Source: Desulfoplanes formicivorans
GTDB taxonomy: Bacteria; Desulfobacterota; Desulfovibrionia; Desulfovibrionales; Desulfomicrobiaceae
Length of the DNA stretch: 64,000 bases
Assembly: GCF_001748225.1 (NCBI RefSeq)
Contig: NZ_BDFE01000009.1
Location: forward strand, 124,001-188,000
Reading direction: 5' to 3'
The translations under genes and the position numbers were made by a program. Of this stretch, positions 27,298 through 37,167 are shown one piece after another. The notes beneath the pieces were generated by a model that saw only the letters and a list, made by a program, of their open reading frames with translations, had not been told where the DNA came from and did no database searches. Position 1 is the stretch's first letter; each line of letters opens with the position of its first letter.

Positions 27298-30200
27298 CAG
27301 GAATGAAGGCCGAGAGACTCGACATATCCACGGTTGCCCTGGAAGGGGCCAATCTGATTGAGGCCAGTGCCGGGACCGGCAAGACCTATGCCATTGCCGC
27401 CTTGTATCTGCGGCTGCTTCTGGAACAGGGGCTGAGGGTACAGCAGATTCTGGTGGTCACCTATACCCGAGCGGCAACTGCCGAGCTTCGGGAGCGCATT
27501 CGGGGACGCATACGTGACGCCCTTTTGCTGCTCCAGACAGGAGAAGAGAGCAGGGAACCGGTTGTGCGGGACCTTCTCGGCCGAGTTCGTGCGGCCGGAG
27601 AAACTGACCTTGCCGTGAACCGGCTGACCCTGGCCCTGCAGGAATTTGACGAGGCCGCGGTCTGTACCATTCACGGATTTTGTCAGCGTATTCTCACGGA
27701 AAATGCCTTTGAAAGTCAGGAGACGTTTGACGCCGAGATCCTCACGGATCAATCGGCCCTGGTCAATGGCATTGCCGAAGATTACTGGCGGGTGCATTGT
27801 TCCGGCGTTTCGTCCCTGTTTGCGGATTTTCTGCTGACCCATGCCAGTGAATTTTCCCTGCGGGTTCTCTGTTCCCTGGCCCAGACCCTCATGAACCATC
27901 AGGAAATCGTGGTCGAGCCGCAGGGGGATGCACCCGACACCAGCAAGCTCGAGGATGACTATGCCAGCAGGTTCCACGAGGCGCGTTTTCTGTGGAAGCA
28001 GAGCAGGGAAGAGGTGCACAAGATTCTTTACACACGCCCGCCACTGAAAAAGAACTCATATAACGACAAAACAGTATCCAAGCTGCTTGGCGGGCTTGAG
28101 GTCATGTTTGCCCACAAGGAACCGTCTTTGGATCTGCCGGAAAAATTTGTACTGGTAACCCAGTCCGGTATCCAAACCAGGTGTATTGCCAAAAGTACCC
28201 CTCCCAACCACCCTTTTTTCAAAGCCTGCGATCGTCTGGAAAAAGCGCGAACACAACTGGATGCAGCCTTTCGGGATCGGATCGTCGCCCTCAAGGCCGG
28301 GTTTGCCGCGTACCTGATCCGTGAACTGGCCGAACGCAAACAGAACCGCAATGTGTATGGCTATGATGACATGCTTTTGCGGGTCAGAAATGTGCTCAGG
28401 AACGGGAACAATGTTTTGCTCCAGGCCGTCAGATCCACGTACACGGCTGCGCTCATTGACGAATTCCAGGATACCGATCCGGTTCAGTACACCATTTTTT
28501 CCACCCTGTTCAAAACCCCTTCGCATATCCTGTTTCTCATTGGCGATCCCAAACAGGCCATCTACGGTTTTCGTGGTGCCGATATCTTTACCTACATGCA
28601 GGCCGTCAATCAGGTGGACAGGATATACACCATGGACACCAACTGGCGTTCCGAGCCAGGGCTTCTGGAGGCAGTGAACCGGGTGTTCGCCCGGATGACC
28701 CAGCCTTTTGTGTTTCGGGAAATAGGGTTCGATCCGGTGCGTCCGGCCCCTGAAACCCGGGGCAACCTGGTTGTTCACGAAGGGATCCGCACCTTTTTTC
28801 ATGACGAATTTGAAGACCAGCCGGATCTTGCTGCCGCCTGCATCAAGGCGGCAGCAAGTCCCCTGCATCTGTGGTTTCTGGACAAGGAAACCCTGGCCCC
28901 CAACAGCAAAACAGATATTCCCAAGGAGACCGCAGCCCGGCTGGTGGCCCGGGGTGTTGCGGCCGAGGCTTCGCGCCTTGTGCGTATGGGCCGAAAGGGC
29001 CTTGTGACTGTGGGCAAGGATCATCAGCCTGTGGAGCCCCGCCACCTGGCCGTGCTGGTGCGCACCAACAGGCAGGCTGTCATGGTGCAAAAGGCCCTGC
29101 ATGCCTGTGATCTTCCCTGTGTCATTGCGGGCAGTGGCAATGTTTTCCAGAGTGACGAGGCCCAGGAGCTGCTTCGGGTCATGGACGGGGTCGCAACCTG
29201 CGGAACGCCTTCGAGGGTCAAGGCGGCCTTGTCCACCAGGATGCTCGGTTTTGATATGGCCATGATCGATCATCTGGAAGACGATGAAGACGAGTGGGAT
29301 CGGATTCTGACTGATTTTGCCGATATGCGGGATGCGTGGGCGATTCGGGGATTCATGGATTTCTTCTCGGCCATGATGACCCGCTGGGCCGTGCGGCCCC
29401 GTCTGCTGGGGCTGGAGGGAGGGGAACGCATGCTGACCAATGTTCTCCACCTCATGGAAATTCTGCATGGGGCCGAACAGGAACACGAGCTGCACATGTC
29501 CGGCCTCCTGGCCTGGTTTGCCGAACAGTGCAACCGGGATGCGGGTGAAAACGAAGAGCATCAGCTCAGGTTGGAAAGCGATGAGCTGGCCGTGCAGATC
29601 GTGACCATTCACAAGAGCAAGGGGCTGCAATATCCGATTGTTTTTTGTCCTTTTCTTTTTGATGGGGTTGGCAAGGGGGCCGAGGTACTGGTTCACGATC
29701 CGGCTGCAGGAAATATGGTGCTGGATCTGAGCACATCGGCATCCCGGGAGCGGCAGGATATGGCGGGCAGGGAGGCCCTGGCAGAAGCCATGCGCCTTGC
29801 CTATGTGGCTTTGACCCGGGCCGAGTCGCGGTGCTATCTGGCCTGCGGACGGATCGGATCTGGAGAGTCCTCGGCCATGGCCTATCTTTTTTCCGAATAT
29901 CGTCCCCAAGGAGATTGTGCCCTTCAGGAGCTGGTGGAGACGTGGAAGGGGATCGACAACGCAACCCTGTTGCAGAAACTTGGAAAACTGGAACGGGAGA
30001 TTCCCGGATGTGCTGTCTATCCCATGCCTGATGTCCCGGGACAATCTGCAGCTCTCACGGATTTGGCCTTGAGCTCACGTCTTGAACTGCCCAGATGCCA
30101 GCGGGTCATTGAACAGCGTTTTGGCATATCCAGCTTTTCGTCCCTGGTCAGGGGCCAGGAGCATACGGCCCGTCCCGGTTTTGACGAACCCTTTGAACCC

Positions 30201-30983
30201 TCCCGGGAGACAGACAGTCAGGAGGATCAGGCTTCCTTTTTTGCCTTTCCCCGGGGGGCCGGGCCGGGAACCATGCTGCATGCTGTTTTGGAACAACTGG
30301 ATTTTTCCTTGGCAGGTTCAGAGGCATGTTGCGAGCTGATACGGGAGAAACTCCAGCGCTACGGCATGGAAGACGCCTGGACCCCGGTGGTGAGCGCGGC
30401 CCTGCACGAGGTGGTGAGTGTGGATCTTGGCCATGGATTTTCCCTGAGTCAGGTACGCGAAACCCTGCCGGAACTGGAATTCCACTATCCTCTGCAACAA
30501 ATCACTCCCCAGGGATTGGGTCAGGTGTACGCCAGGTGGGGACAGATCCTGCCCGAACCGTTTCCCCGAAGCGTGGAAGGGTTGCGTTTTTCCCCCAGAA
30601 AGGGATTTATGCTCGGATTCATTGATCTGGTTTTCCGGTATCAGGGCAAGTGGTATCTTGTTGACTGGAAGTCCAACCATCTGGGCAATGATTTTCAGGC
30701 GTATCACAAGGAGCAGCTTGTCCGGGCCATGGATGAACATATGTATTTTTTCCAGTCCCATATCTATACCGTGGCCCTGGACGCCTATCTGCGCATGCGT
30801 CTGCCCGACACCTATGATTACGAGCGCGATTTCGGCGGTATCCTGTATGTTTTTCTGCGGGGCGTGAATGCGAAGTTGGGACCGGAATACGGGATCTACC
30901 GGGAAAGACCTGATCCCGGGTTTGTCCGTGAATTATCAACGTTTTTGATGGGAGAAAGGGATGTCGAAGCCGGGATTGCATGA
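27294..30983 (+). CDS. recB: Exodeoxyribonuclease V beta chain RecB
   Basis: A protein of 1229 aa. The UvrD-type 3'-5' helicase has Walker A EASAGTGKT (about residues 23-31), motif II LIDEFQDTDPVQY, and motif VI AYVALTRAESRC. The C-terminal RecB nuclease has GFIDLVF and WYLVDWKSN (about 1105-1125), with the catalytic Asp and Lys. It drives one strand of the RecBCD machine and carries the sole nuclease. It overlaps recC by 4 nt; an ATG 9 nt downstream is an alternative start. Confidence 0.95.
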   Translation: MTGMKAERLDISTVALEGANLIEASAGTGKTYAIAALYLRLLLEQGLRVQQILVVTYTRAATAELRERIRGRIRDALLLLQTGEESREPVVRDLLGRVRAAGETDLAVNRLTLALQEFDEAAVCTIHGFCQRILTENAFESQETFDAEILTDQSALVNGIAEDYWRVHCSGVSSLFADFLLTHASEFSLRVLCSLAQTLMNHQEIVVEPQGDAPDTSKLEDDYASRFHEARFLWKQSREEVHKILYTRPPLKKNSYNDKTVSKLLGGLEVMFAHKEPSLDLPEKFVLVTQSGIQTRCIAKSTPPNHPFFKACDRLEKARTQLDAAFRDRIVALKAGFAAYLIRELAERKQNRNVYGYDDMLLRVRNVLRNGNNVLLQAVRSTYTAALIDEFQDTDPVQYTIFSTLFKTPSHILFLIGDPKQAIYGFRGADIFTYMQAVNQVDRIYTMDTNWRSEPGLLEAVNRVFARMTQPFVFREIGFDPVRPAPETRGNLVVHEGIRTFFHDEFEDQPDLAAACIKAAASPLHLWFLDKETLAPNSKTDIPKETAARLVARGVAAEASRLVRMGRKGLVTVGKDHQPVEPRHLAVLVRTNRQAVMVQKALHACDLPCVIAGSGNVFQSDEAQELLRVMDGVATCGTPSRVKAALSTRMLGFDMAMIDHLEDDEDEWDRILTDFADMRDAWAIRGFMDFFSAMMTRWAVRPRLLGLEGGERMLTNVLHLMEILHGAEQEHELHMSGLLAWFAEQCNRDAGENEEHQLRLESDELAVQIVTIHKSKGLQYPIVFCPFLFDGVGKGAEVLVHDPAAGNMVLDLSTSASRERQDMAGREALAEAMRLAYVALTRAESRCYLACGRIGSGESSAMAYLFSEYRPQGDCALQELVETWKGIDNATLLQKLGKLEREIPGCAVYPMPDVPGQSAALTDLALSSRLELPRCQRVIEQRFGISSFSSLVRGQEHTARPGFDEPFEPSRETDSQEDQASFFAFPRGAGPGTMLHAVLEQLDFSLAGSEACCELIREKLQRYGMEDAWTPVVSAALHEVVSVDLGHGFSLSQVRETLPELEFHYPLQQITPQGLGQVYARWGQILPEPFPRSVEGLRFSPRKGFMLGFIDLVFRYQGKWYLVDWKSNHLGNDFQAYHKEQLVRAMDEHMYFFQSHIYTVALDAYLRMRLPDTYDYERDFGGILYVFLRGVNAKLGPEYGIYRERPDPGFVRELSTFLMGERDVEAGIA

Positions 30984-31019
30984 GTTTTGCGACACGCAGG
31001 AAGCTTGGGATATGATATC

Positions 31020-32882
31020 ATGAAACAGGCAAGGGCTCCGTTTTCCTTTCCCGATTCCGTTCTTCTTTTGCAGGAAACCGGGATGTTCTCCCCCATTGAT
31101 CTGCATCTTGCATCCTTTGTTGCCCGTCTGGAGAACAAGGATGATGCCCTGCTTACCCTGGGAACAGCCCTGCTCAGTCGCCACACCAGCCAGGGAAACA
31201 TCTGTCTGGATCTTTCCAGGATGGATGCAGCCCTTGTCAGGGAACTGCGTACTCACGGCATTGCCTGGCCGGATCAGGCCACCTGGCTGAAACGCCTTGG
31301 CAGGGCCCTTGTGGTGGGGAGGCCGGGTGAAGATCGACCTCTCATCCTTGACGGGTTCCGCTTGTACATGAAGCGGTATTTCGACTACGAGACCGAACTG
31401 GCCTCCAGTCTGACCCGTTTGGCCCGGGAGCGGATAACCGGGATTGACATGAATCGTTTGGGCCAGGGGTTGAACAGGTATTTTCCGGATACCAGACAGG
31501 GGGGATTCTGGCAGAAAGTGGCTGCTTTTGCAGCTGTTACCCGCAGGCTTTGCGTCATTTCCGGGGGACCAGGAACCGGCAAGACAACCACGGTGGCCAA
31601 AATTCTGGCCCTGATCCTGGAACAGAGCCCCCATCCCCTGCGCATTGCCCTGGCCGCACCAACGGGCAAGGCGGCCGCACGCCTTGGGGATTCCCTGCAG
31701 GGCGCAGGAAAACGGCTGCACCTGCCAGAGGGTGTGGGCGCACGCATGCCCACAGCGGCCGTGACTCTGCATCGTCTTTTGGGATGGGTTTCCGGAAGTC
31801 CGGAGTTCCGGCACAATCGGGACAACCCCTTGAATGTGGATCTGCTGGTGCTGGACGAGGTGTCCATGGTGGATCTTCCCCTTATGGCCAAGACCGTTCG
31901 GGCATTGCCGGATCATGCCCGGCTCATTCTTCTGGGCGACAGGGATCAGCTCGCCTCGGTGGAAGCCGGAGCCGTGCTCGGGGATATCTGCGGTCAGGAT
32001 CGGCTGGAAGTGTTTTCCTTGTCCTTTGTCCGGGACTATGCCCAAACCGTTGGTGCAGAGGACAATCCTGACGAACCGCTGCCCGAATCAGGACCGGAAC
32101 GGGGGTTGCTGGATACGGTGGTTCCCCTGACAAAAAGCTATCGATTTCGGGAGGACAGTGGCATCAAGGCCTTGAGTCTTGCCATACGCCATGGTGACGG
32201 CGCCAGAGCACTGGAGATCCTTCATGCCGGATTGCCGGATATTTCCTGGATCAACACGCAAACCGTTCGCGATCCTGCATCCGTTGTCACTTCGGTGATT
32301 CAGGAAGGCTATGTTCCTGCCTATGTCAGCCGCGAGGTCAAGACCCGTTATGACCTTTTGCAACGATTCAGGATCCTTTCCCCTGTGCATGACGGTGCAC
32401 GCGGGACCGTCATGCTGAACAAGCTTGTGGGCGACATTCTCCAGGCCCAGGGCGTTATGCAACGCCATGCTCTCTGGCCGGAAGGACTCCTGGTCATGGT
32501 TTCGGTCAATGATTACGGGGTTCGTCTGTACAACGGGGATATCGGCCTGGTGGCCCTTGATGCCAAGGGGCGCCCGCATATCCATTTCCCCGACCAGGAA
32601 CAGGACAGCATGCGTTCCATTGCTCCGGTCCGCCTGCCTGCTCATGAACCCGCCTTTGCCATGACCGTGCACAAGAGCCAGGGTTCGGAGTTTGATCATG
32701 TCCTGCTTGTCCTTCCCGATGCCGACAGCCCTGTTTTGACACGGGAACTCCTGTACACGGCCATTACCCGGGCCAGGGAAAAGGTTACTCTGGTGGGTGA
32801 CCCGGAGATGATTGTCCGGGCCGTGGGGCGCAGAATCCAACGGGGGTCGGGACTTGGGCGCAGACTGCTCGCCAGGGGGTGA
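31020..32882 (+). CDS. recD: Exodeoxyribonuclease V alpha chain RecD
   Basis: A protein of 620 aa. This 5'-3' SF1B helicase has Walker A SGGPGTGKTTT (about residues 180-190), motif II LLVLDEVSMVDLPL, GDRDQLASVEAGAVLGD, and the late motif AFAMTVHKSQGSEFDHVLLVLP. It is the fast motor of RecBCD. The ATG at 31020 gives a start matching the family; an upstream TTG is unlikely. The gene order recC-recB-recD without ptrA is compact and complete. Confidence 0.95.
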   Translation: MKQARAPFSFPDSVLLLQETGMFSPIDLHLASFVARLENKDDALLTLGTALLSRHTSQGNICLDLSRMDAALVRELRTHGIAWPDQATWLKRLGRALVVGRPGEDRPLILDGFRLYMKRYFDYETELASSLTRLARERITGIDMNRLGQGLNRYFPDTRQGGFWQKVAAFAAVTRRLCVISGGPGTGKTTTVAKILALILEQSPHPLRIALAAPTGKAAARLGDSLQGAGKRLHLPEGVGARMPTAAVTLHRLLGWVSGSPEFRHNRDNPLNVDLLVLDEVSMVDLPLMAKTVRALPDHARLILLGDRDQLASVEAGAVLGDICGQDRLEVFSLSFVRDYAQTVGAEDNPDEPLPESGPERGLLDTVVPLTKSYRFREDSGIKALSLAIRHGDGARALEILHAGLPDISWINTQTVRDPASVVTSVIQEGYVPAYVSREVKTRYDLLQRFRILSPVHDGARGTVMLNKLVGDILQAQGVMQRHALWPEGLLVMVSVNDYGVRLYNGDIGLVALDAKGRPHIHFPDQEQDSMRSIAPVRLPAHEPAFAMTVHKSQGSEFDHVLLVLPDADSPVLTRELLYTAITRAREKVTLVGDPEMIVRAVGRRIQRGSGLGRRLLARG

Positions 32883-33117
32883 GTATTGGCGGGTGATCCA
32901 TCTGCCTGGCATTCTTGACACACCCTTTACCCTTGCCTAGACAAACGTATTTTTGCCAGGGAATGGAAGGTCGAAGGCTGTCAGGTTGGCGTGCATATCT
33001 GCCCTGTGTCCCTGAAGGGCAACAGCCGCTTGGTCTGTTTTATCCGTTTTGCCGGGAGAGGGCCCTGGAGGCAATCTTCCGGTTTTTGGGGTTGTACATC
33101 TAACAGAGAGTTCTTTT

Positions 33118-34431
33118 ATGCTGACATATGATGATCTTGCCGACAAAAAGGTGGCTGTAGCCGTTATCGGACTGGGCTATGTGGGCTTGCCCCTTGCCGT
33201 GGCTTTTGCCGAACATTTTGATGTTATTGGTTTTGATATCAACGAAGGACGTGTTGCCGAACTCAGGGCCGGCAGGGATCGTACCCTTGAAGTGGATAAC
33301 GAGCGTCTGCAGCAGGCAGACATGGAGTTCACCTCGGATCCTGCAGCCATAGAACGGGCCGGAGTGATCGTGGTGGCCGTGCCCACCCCCATAGACAGGA
33401 ATCGACGTCCCGACCTCACTCCGGTTGTGGGGGCCTCCACCGTGGTGGGAAAGCATCTGCGCCGGGGAAGCATTGTTGTGTACGAATCCACAGTGTATCC
33501 GGGTGTGACCGAAGAGGTGTGCGGGCCGATTCTGGAGAGGGAATCCGGTCTTGTGTGCGGCAAGGATTTTTTTCTGGGGTATTCGCCCGAGCGTATCAAT
33601 CCGGGAGACAAGGTGCATACCTTGCAGACCATTACCAAGATCGTGGCCGGGCAGACTCCTGAAGTTGCCGATCTTCTGGGTGCGTTCTACGGGCGCGTGG
33701 TGGCTGCGGGGACTCACAGGGCTTCGTCCATCCGGGTGGCCGAGGCCGCCAAGGTCATTGAAAACACCCAGCGGGATCTGAACATCGCTCTCATGAACGA
33801 GCTGTCCCACATTTTTGCCATGATGGGCATTGATACCCTTGAAGTCCTGGAGGCCGCTGGAACCAAATGGAATTTTCTGCCGTTTCGGCCCGGACTTGTG
33901 GGGGGCCATTGCATCGGGGTGGACCCCTATTATCTGACCTTCAAGGCCGAGGAGCTCGGGTATCATCCCCAGGTCATTCTGTCGGGACGGCGAATCAACG
34001 ATTCCATGGGTTCCTATGTTGCACAGACCATGATCAAAAAAATGATCCACTGCGGCTGTACCATCAAGGGGGCTCGTGTCGGTATCATGGGACTGACCTT
34101 CAAGGAGAATTGTCCTGACCTCAGAAATACCCGGGTGATCGATATTGTTGCCGAACTCCGGGAATTCGGGTGCGAGGTTGTGGTTCATGATCCCTATGCC
34201 GATGCCCTTGAGGCCAGAAGGGAGTACGGGATCGAAATGCAACCCTGGGAAACGTTCAGGGATCTGGATGGCCTGATCATTGCCGTGGCCCATGATGCGT
34301 ACAAAAAGTACCGTCCTAAGGATCTTCTGTCCGTATTCCGGCCAAGGGAGAACAACGTGGTGGCGGATATCAAGGGCATGCTGGACCGTGACCAGGCCAA
34401 GGCGCATGGACTGACGGTATGGCGTTTGTAG
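33118..34431 (+). CDS. UDP-N-acetylhexosamine/UDP-sugar 6-dehydrogenase (TviB/WbpA/CapL type)
   Basis: A protein of 437 aa. The NAD-binding motif VAVIGLGYVGLPLAVAFA, central VVAVPTP and YESTVYPGVTEE, and the catalytic Cys in GGHCIGVDPYYLTFKA mark the nucleotide-sugar dehydrogenase family. GVDPYYLTFKA points to the UDP-GlcNAc/UDP-GalNAc 6-dehydrogenase subgroup. It oxidises C6 to a carboxylate for surface polysaccharide. No glycosyltransferase or polymerase is next to it, so its pathway partners lie elsewhere. The start has a weak AGAGAG ribosome site. Confidence 0.85.
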   Translation: MLTYDDLADKKVAVAVIGLGYVGLPLAVAFAEHFDVIGFDINEGRVAELRAGRDRTLEVDNERLQQADMEFTSDPAAIERAGVIVVAVPTPIDRNRRPDLTPVVGASTVVGKHLRRGSIVVYESTVYPGVTEEVCGPILERESGLVCGKDFFLGYSPERINPGDKVHTLQTITKIVAGQTPEVADLLGAFYGRVVAAGTHRASSIRVAEAAKVIENTQRDLNIALMNELSHIFAMMGIDTLEVLEAAGTKWNFLPFRPGLVGGHCIGVDPYYLTFKAEELGYHPQVILSGRRINDSMGSYVAQTMIKKMIHCGCTIKGARVGIMGLTFKENCPDLRNTRVIDIVAELREFGCEVVVHDPYADALEARREYGIEMQPWETFRDLDGLIIAVAHDAYKKYRPKDLLSVFRPRENNVVADIKGMLDRDQAKAHGLTVWRL

Positions 34432-34450
34432 TCCTGACAAATACATCACG

Positions 34451-34489
34451 CACAAGGGGCAGATGGTGGCGAACCATCTGCCCCTTGTG
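34451..34489. terminator. Long perfect inverted repeat after the UDP-sugar dehydrogenase, probable terminator
   Basis: A 17-bp perfect stem, CACAAGGGGCAGATGGT with its complement, has a 5-nt loop. The T-run after it is short, so it may stop transcription weakly or protect the RNA 3' end. Confidence 0.6.
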
Positions 34490-34709
34490 TTTATGTTCCA
34501 TGGTCGTTGATGGGCATCTGCCGCGCGCCGGCAGGTTGTTCGGGTCCGGGTCCCTTGCCGGTGACGGCTCCTTACAGCCTCATGTGGCTGGCTCGCAGGG
34601 CCGGGAGGATCATGCCTGAGCCGGGGACCTTGTTTGCGTGTCAATGCGTTTGGGAGTAGAAAGCGTGTTTTCACCTGTTGTTGACCTTTCCCTTAACCGG
34701 AAGCGGATC

Positions 34710-37022
34710 ATGATTCACCATAACGTACTTCAGACCCTTGGCAGGACGCCCCTTGTTCGCATCAACCGTCTCAACCCCAATCCCGGGGTGATCATTGCCG
34801 GAAAGATGGAAGTTGCCAATCCCGGGGGTTCCATCAAAGACCGGGTGGCCCTGGCCATGATCGAGGCCGCTGAAAAGCAGGGCATTCTGACCCGGGACAA
34901 GATCATCATCGAACCGACTTCCGGGAATACGGGCATTGGACTGGCCATGGTCTGCGCGGTCAAGGGGTACAGACTCATGCTGCTCATGCCGGAATCGGCC
35001 TCGGAGGAACGCAAGAAGATTCTGCGTGCCTATGGTGCCGATATCCGCCTGACTCCCGGGCACCTGGCTACTGACGGGGCCATTGAGGAAGCTTACCGGC
35101 TGGCCCGTGAAGAACCGGATACCTATGTGCTCATGGACCAGTACAACAATGCGGCCTGCATTGAGGCCCATTACCGGGGAACCGGTCAGGAAATCTGGGA
35201 TCAGACCGATGGCCAGGTCACCCATGTGATCGCTTGTCTGGGCACTTCGGGCACGGCCATGGGTATCTGCAAGCGACTCAAGGAACTGAATTCGACCATT
35301 GAGGTCATTGCTGTGGAACCCTATGCCGGGCATCGCATCCAGGGGCTCAAAAACATGCAGGAGTCCTATCCACCAGGTATCTATGACAAACATGCCCTGG
35401 ACCGTATCATTCATGTGGACGATGAGGATGCTTTTGCCATGTGTCGGGATTTGGCCCGCAAGGAAGGGCTTTTTGTGGGCATGAGCAGCGGTGCGGCCAT
35501 GGCCGGTGCTGTTCAGGTGGCGCGTGATCTCACGTCCGGGCTGATGGTGTGTATCCTGCCGGATGGAGGGGATCGGTACTTGTCCACTCCGCTGTTCACA
35601 CCGCCGGCAAAAACAGGCATGGGACTGTTGGATACCAGAACGCAATCCCTGGTGTATCCGGCAGCATCGAGCCGGGCACTGGGGCTGTTCACCTTTGGCC
35701 CCAGTCTGGAGCGGGTCACCGAGCTTGAGCCCTGGCGAAGGGTGGTCCTTTTGGATGTCATCCGCCGGTACACGGAGTTCAAGGGGGGACAAGCCCGTGC
35801 GGTTGTGGGCATTGCCGATTATGACGACAGGACCATTCTCGGGGCCAGGGAGTCCAAGGTTTCCCGGGAAGCGTTTACCCGCATGCGCATGCAGTCGGTG
35901 GCGGCAACAGCCCGGATGCTGGGGGTGGGGGAAGAGGCCGTGTTCGAACCGGCGAGCAACCATGTCCAGACCATGCTGGGCCTGTGCGAGAAACTGCTGG
36001 AAAAGGGTCTTGCCTACGAGAAGCTCAGGTCCGTGTATTTCGATATCATGCGAGACAAGGAGTACGGGGATCTGAGCTGCATTGACCTGAACAAGCTGAG
36101 CCTTGGCAAGACCGTGGATCTGACGGATTATGTCAAGGAGAATCCGCGTGATTTTACCCTGTTCAAAAGGGCCACCTTGCAGGATCTCAAGGAGGGAACC
36201 TGTCTGAAGACCAAGTGGGGCAATGTTCGGCCCTCCTGGTATTTGCAGATGGCCGGTATCGGGGTCGATCTGCTTGATGATATTGGTGTCTGCCTGGCCG
36301 GAACCAATCAGGTTTTTCCCCATCTGGAAAATCTGCGTTCCATCTGGGCGGTGGAACACAAGGCTGGGGTCAAGGCCTGGATGGTTTCCCATGGGGTGGA
36401 TCGCAAGTCAGACGAGTTTTCCCTGTGCGATATGGAGGAATGTCTTGCCCTGGGCATTGAGCCGAGGGCCATCAGAATGTGGCTGCTGGCATCGTCCTAT
36501 CACAAGCCCCTGACGGCCTCCCGGGACAATCTGGTCATGTGGCAGCGCAATTGGCGTCATGTCCAGGATCTGGTGGTCACCCTGTGGGCCGATAGCTTTG
36601 GAGACCATGGCGGGGTGAGCCAGGAGGTCAGACAGGCCCTGTTCGACCTCAAGCAGGGATTTGGAGATGCCTTTGACACGGATCTGGGGCTGCATCATTT
36701 CTGGCCGGAGCTGTTCAAATTCTGCAAGATGGTCAAGCAGCTGCATGCAGCTGGCGGTTTGAACCGTGCCGGAGCCCTGGCGTGCCGGGATCAGCTGGAG
36801 TCCATGGATAAGGTCTTGGGCATCGTGGATTACTCAGGGATTCCCTTGGGGGAAAGTGCCTACAGCGAGGCCATCCGGGAGTTGATCAACAAGCGGGCCC
36901 TGGCGCGCAGACAAAAGGATTTCAAGGCTGCCGACGCACTGCGCGACGAGATCGCAGCCGCTGGATTCCGTATCGTGGACACCCGGGACGGGGTGCGGGT
37001 GTATCGGCAGGATGCAGGATGA
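34710..37022 (+). CDS. Cysteine synthase (CysM/CBS-type) fused to a degenerate cysteinyl-tRNA synthetase-like domain
   Basis: A protein of 770 aa. Residues 1-300 are a complete PLP-dependent cysteine synthase: Lys43 in NPGGSIKDR, TSGNTG, the GTSGT phosphate cup, and PDGGDRYLST as in CysM/CBS. Residues about 320-770 align by eye along the whole cysteinyl-tRNA synthetase order: FGPSLERV (for CGPTVYD), GIADYDDRTI (for NITDIDDKI), a YGDLS segment, NPRDFTLFK, SWYLQM (for GWHIEC) and NQVFPHLEN (for DLIFPHHEN). The HIGH motif, KMSKS and the zinc Cys residues are replaced, so the domain should not aminoacylate. A role as regulator, tRNA/cysteine sensor or scaffold is inferred. The ATG at 34710 matches the start of the synthase fold. 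Confidence 0.85.
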   Translation: MIHHNVLQTLGRTPLVRINRLNPNPGVIIAGKMEVANPGGSIKDRVALAMIEAAEKQGILTRDKIIIEPTSGNTGIGLAMVCAVKGYRLMLLMPESASEERKKILRAYGADIRLTPGHLATDGAIEEAYRLAREEPDTYVLMDQYNNAACIEAHYRGTGQEIWDQTDGQVTHVIACLGTSGTAMGICKRLKELNSTIEVIAVEPYAGHRIQGLKNMQESYPPGIYDKHALDRIIHVDDEDAFAMCRDLARKEGLFVGMSSGAAMAGAVQVARDLTSGLMVCILPDGGDRYLSTPLFTPPAKTGMGLLDTRTQSLVYPAASSRALGLFTFGPSLERVTELEPWRRVVLLDVIRRYTEFKGGQARAVVGIADYDDRTILGARESKVSREAFTRMRMQSVAATARMLGVGEEAVFEPASNHVQTMLGLCEKLLEKGLAYEKLRSVYFDIMRDKEYGDLSCIDLNKLSLGKTVDLTDYVKENPRDFTLFKRATLQDLKEGTCLKTKWGNVRPSWYLQMAGIGVDLLDDIGVCLAGTNQVFPHLENLRSIWAVEHKAGVKAWMVSHGVDRKSDEFSLCDMEECLALGIEPRAIRMWLLASSYHKPLTASRDNLVMWQRNWRHVQDLVVTLWADSFGDHGGVSQEVRQALFDLKQGFGDAFDTDLGLHHFWPELFKFCKMVKQLHAAGGLNRAGALACRDQLESMDKVLGIVDYSGIPLGESAYSEAIRELINKRALARRQKDFKAADALRDEIAAAGFRIVDTRDGVRVYRQDAG

Positions 37023-37167
37023 AGGGGGACCGACCCGGGTCCTGACGGATCATGCACAGGGCAGGCGGGATCTGTTCTGTTGCCCTGTCTGTGTCCGCCA
37101 TTGCTTCTGCAGCAGCATGAGCCCTGCGTGCAGGTCCCTGCAGAAAGAATGCTTGCCGTGAAACCGG

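Noticed and set aside
28056-30044. Long minus-strand open frame opposite recB
   Set aside because: Antisense shadow with low-complexity composition; recB motifs are continuous on the plus strand.
34671-36392. Long minus-strand open frame opposite the cysteine synthase/CysRS fusion
   Set aside because: No recognisable protein features, while the plus strand shows PLP-enzyme motifs.
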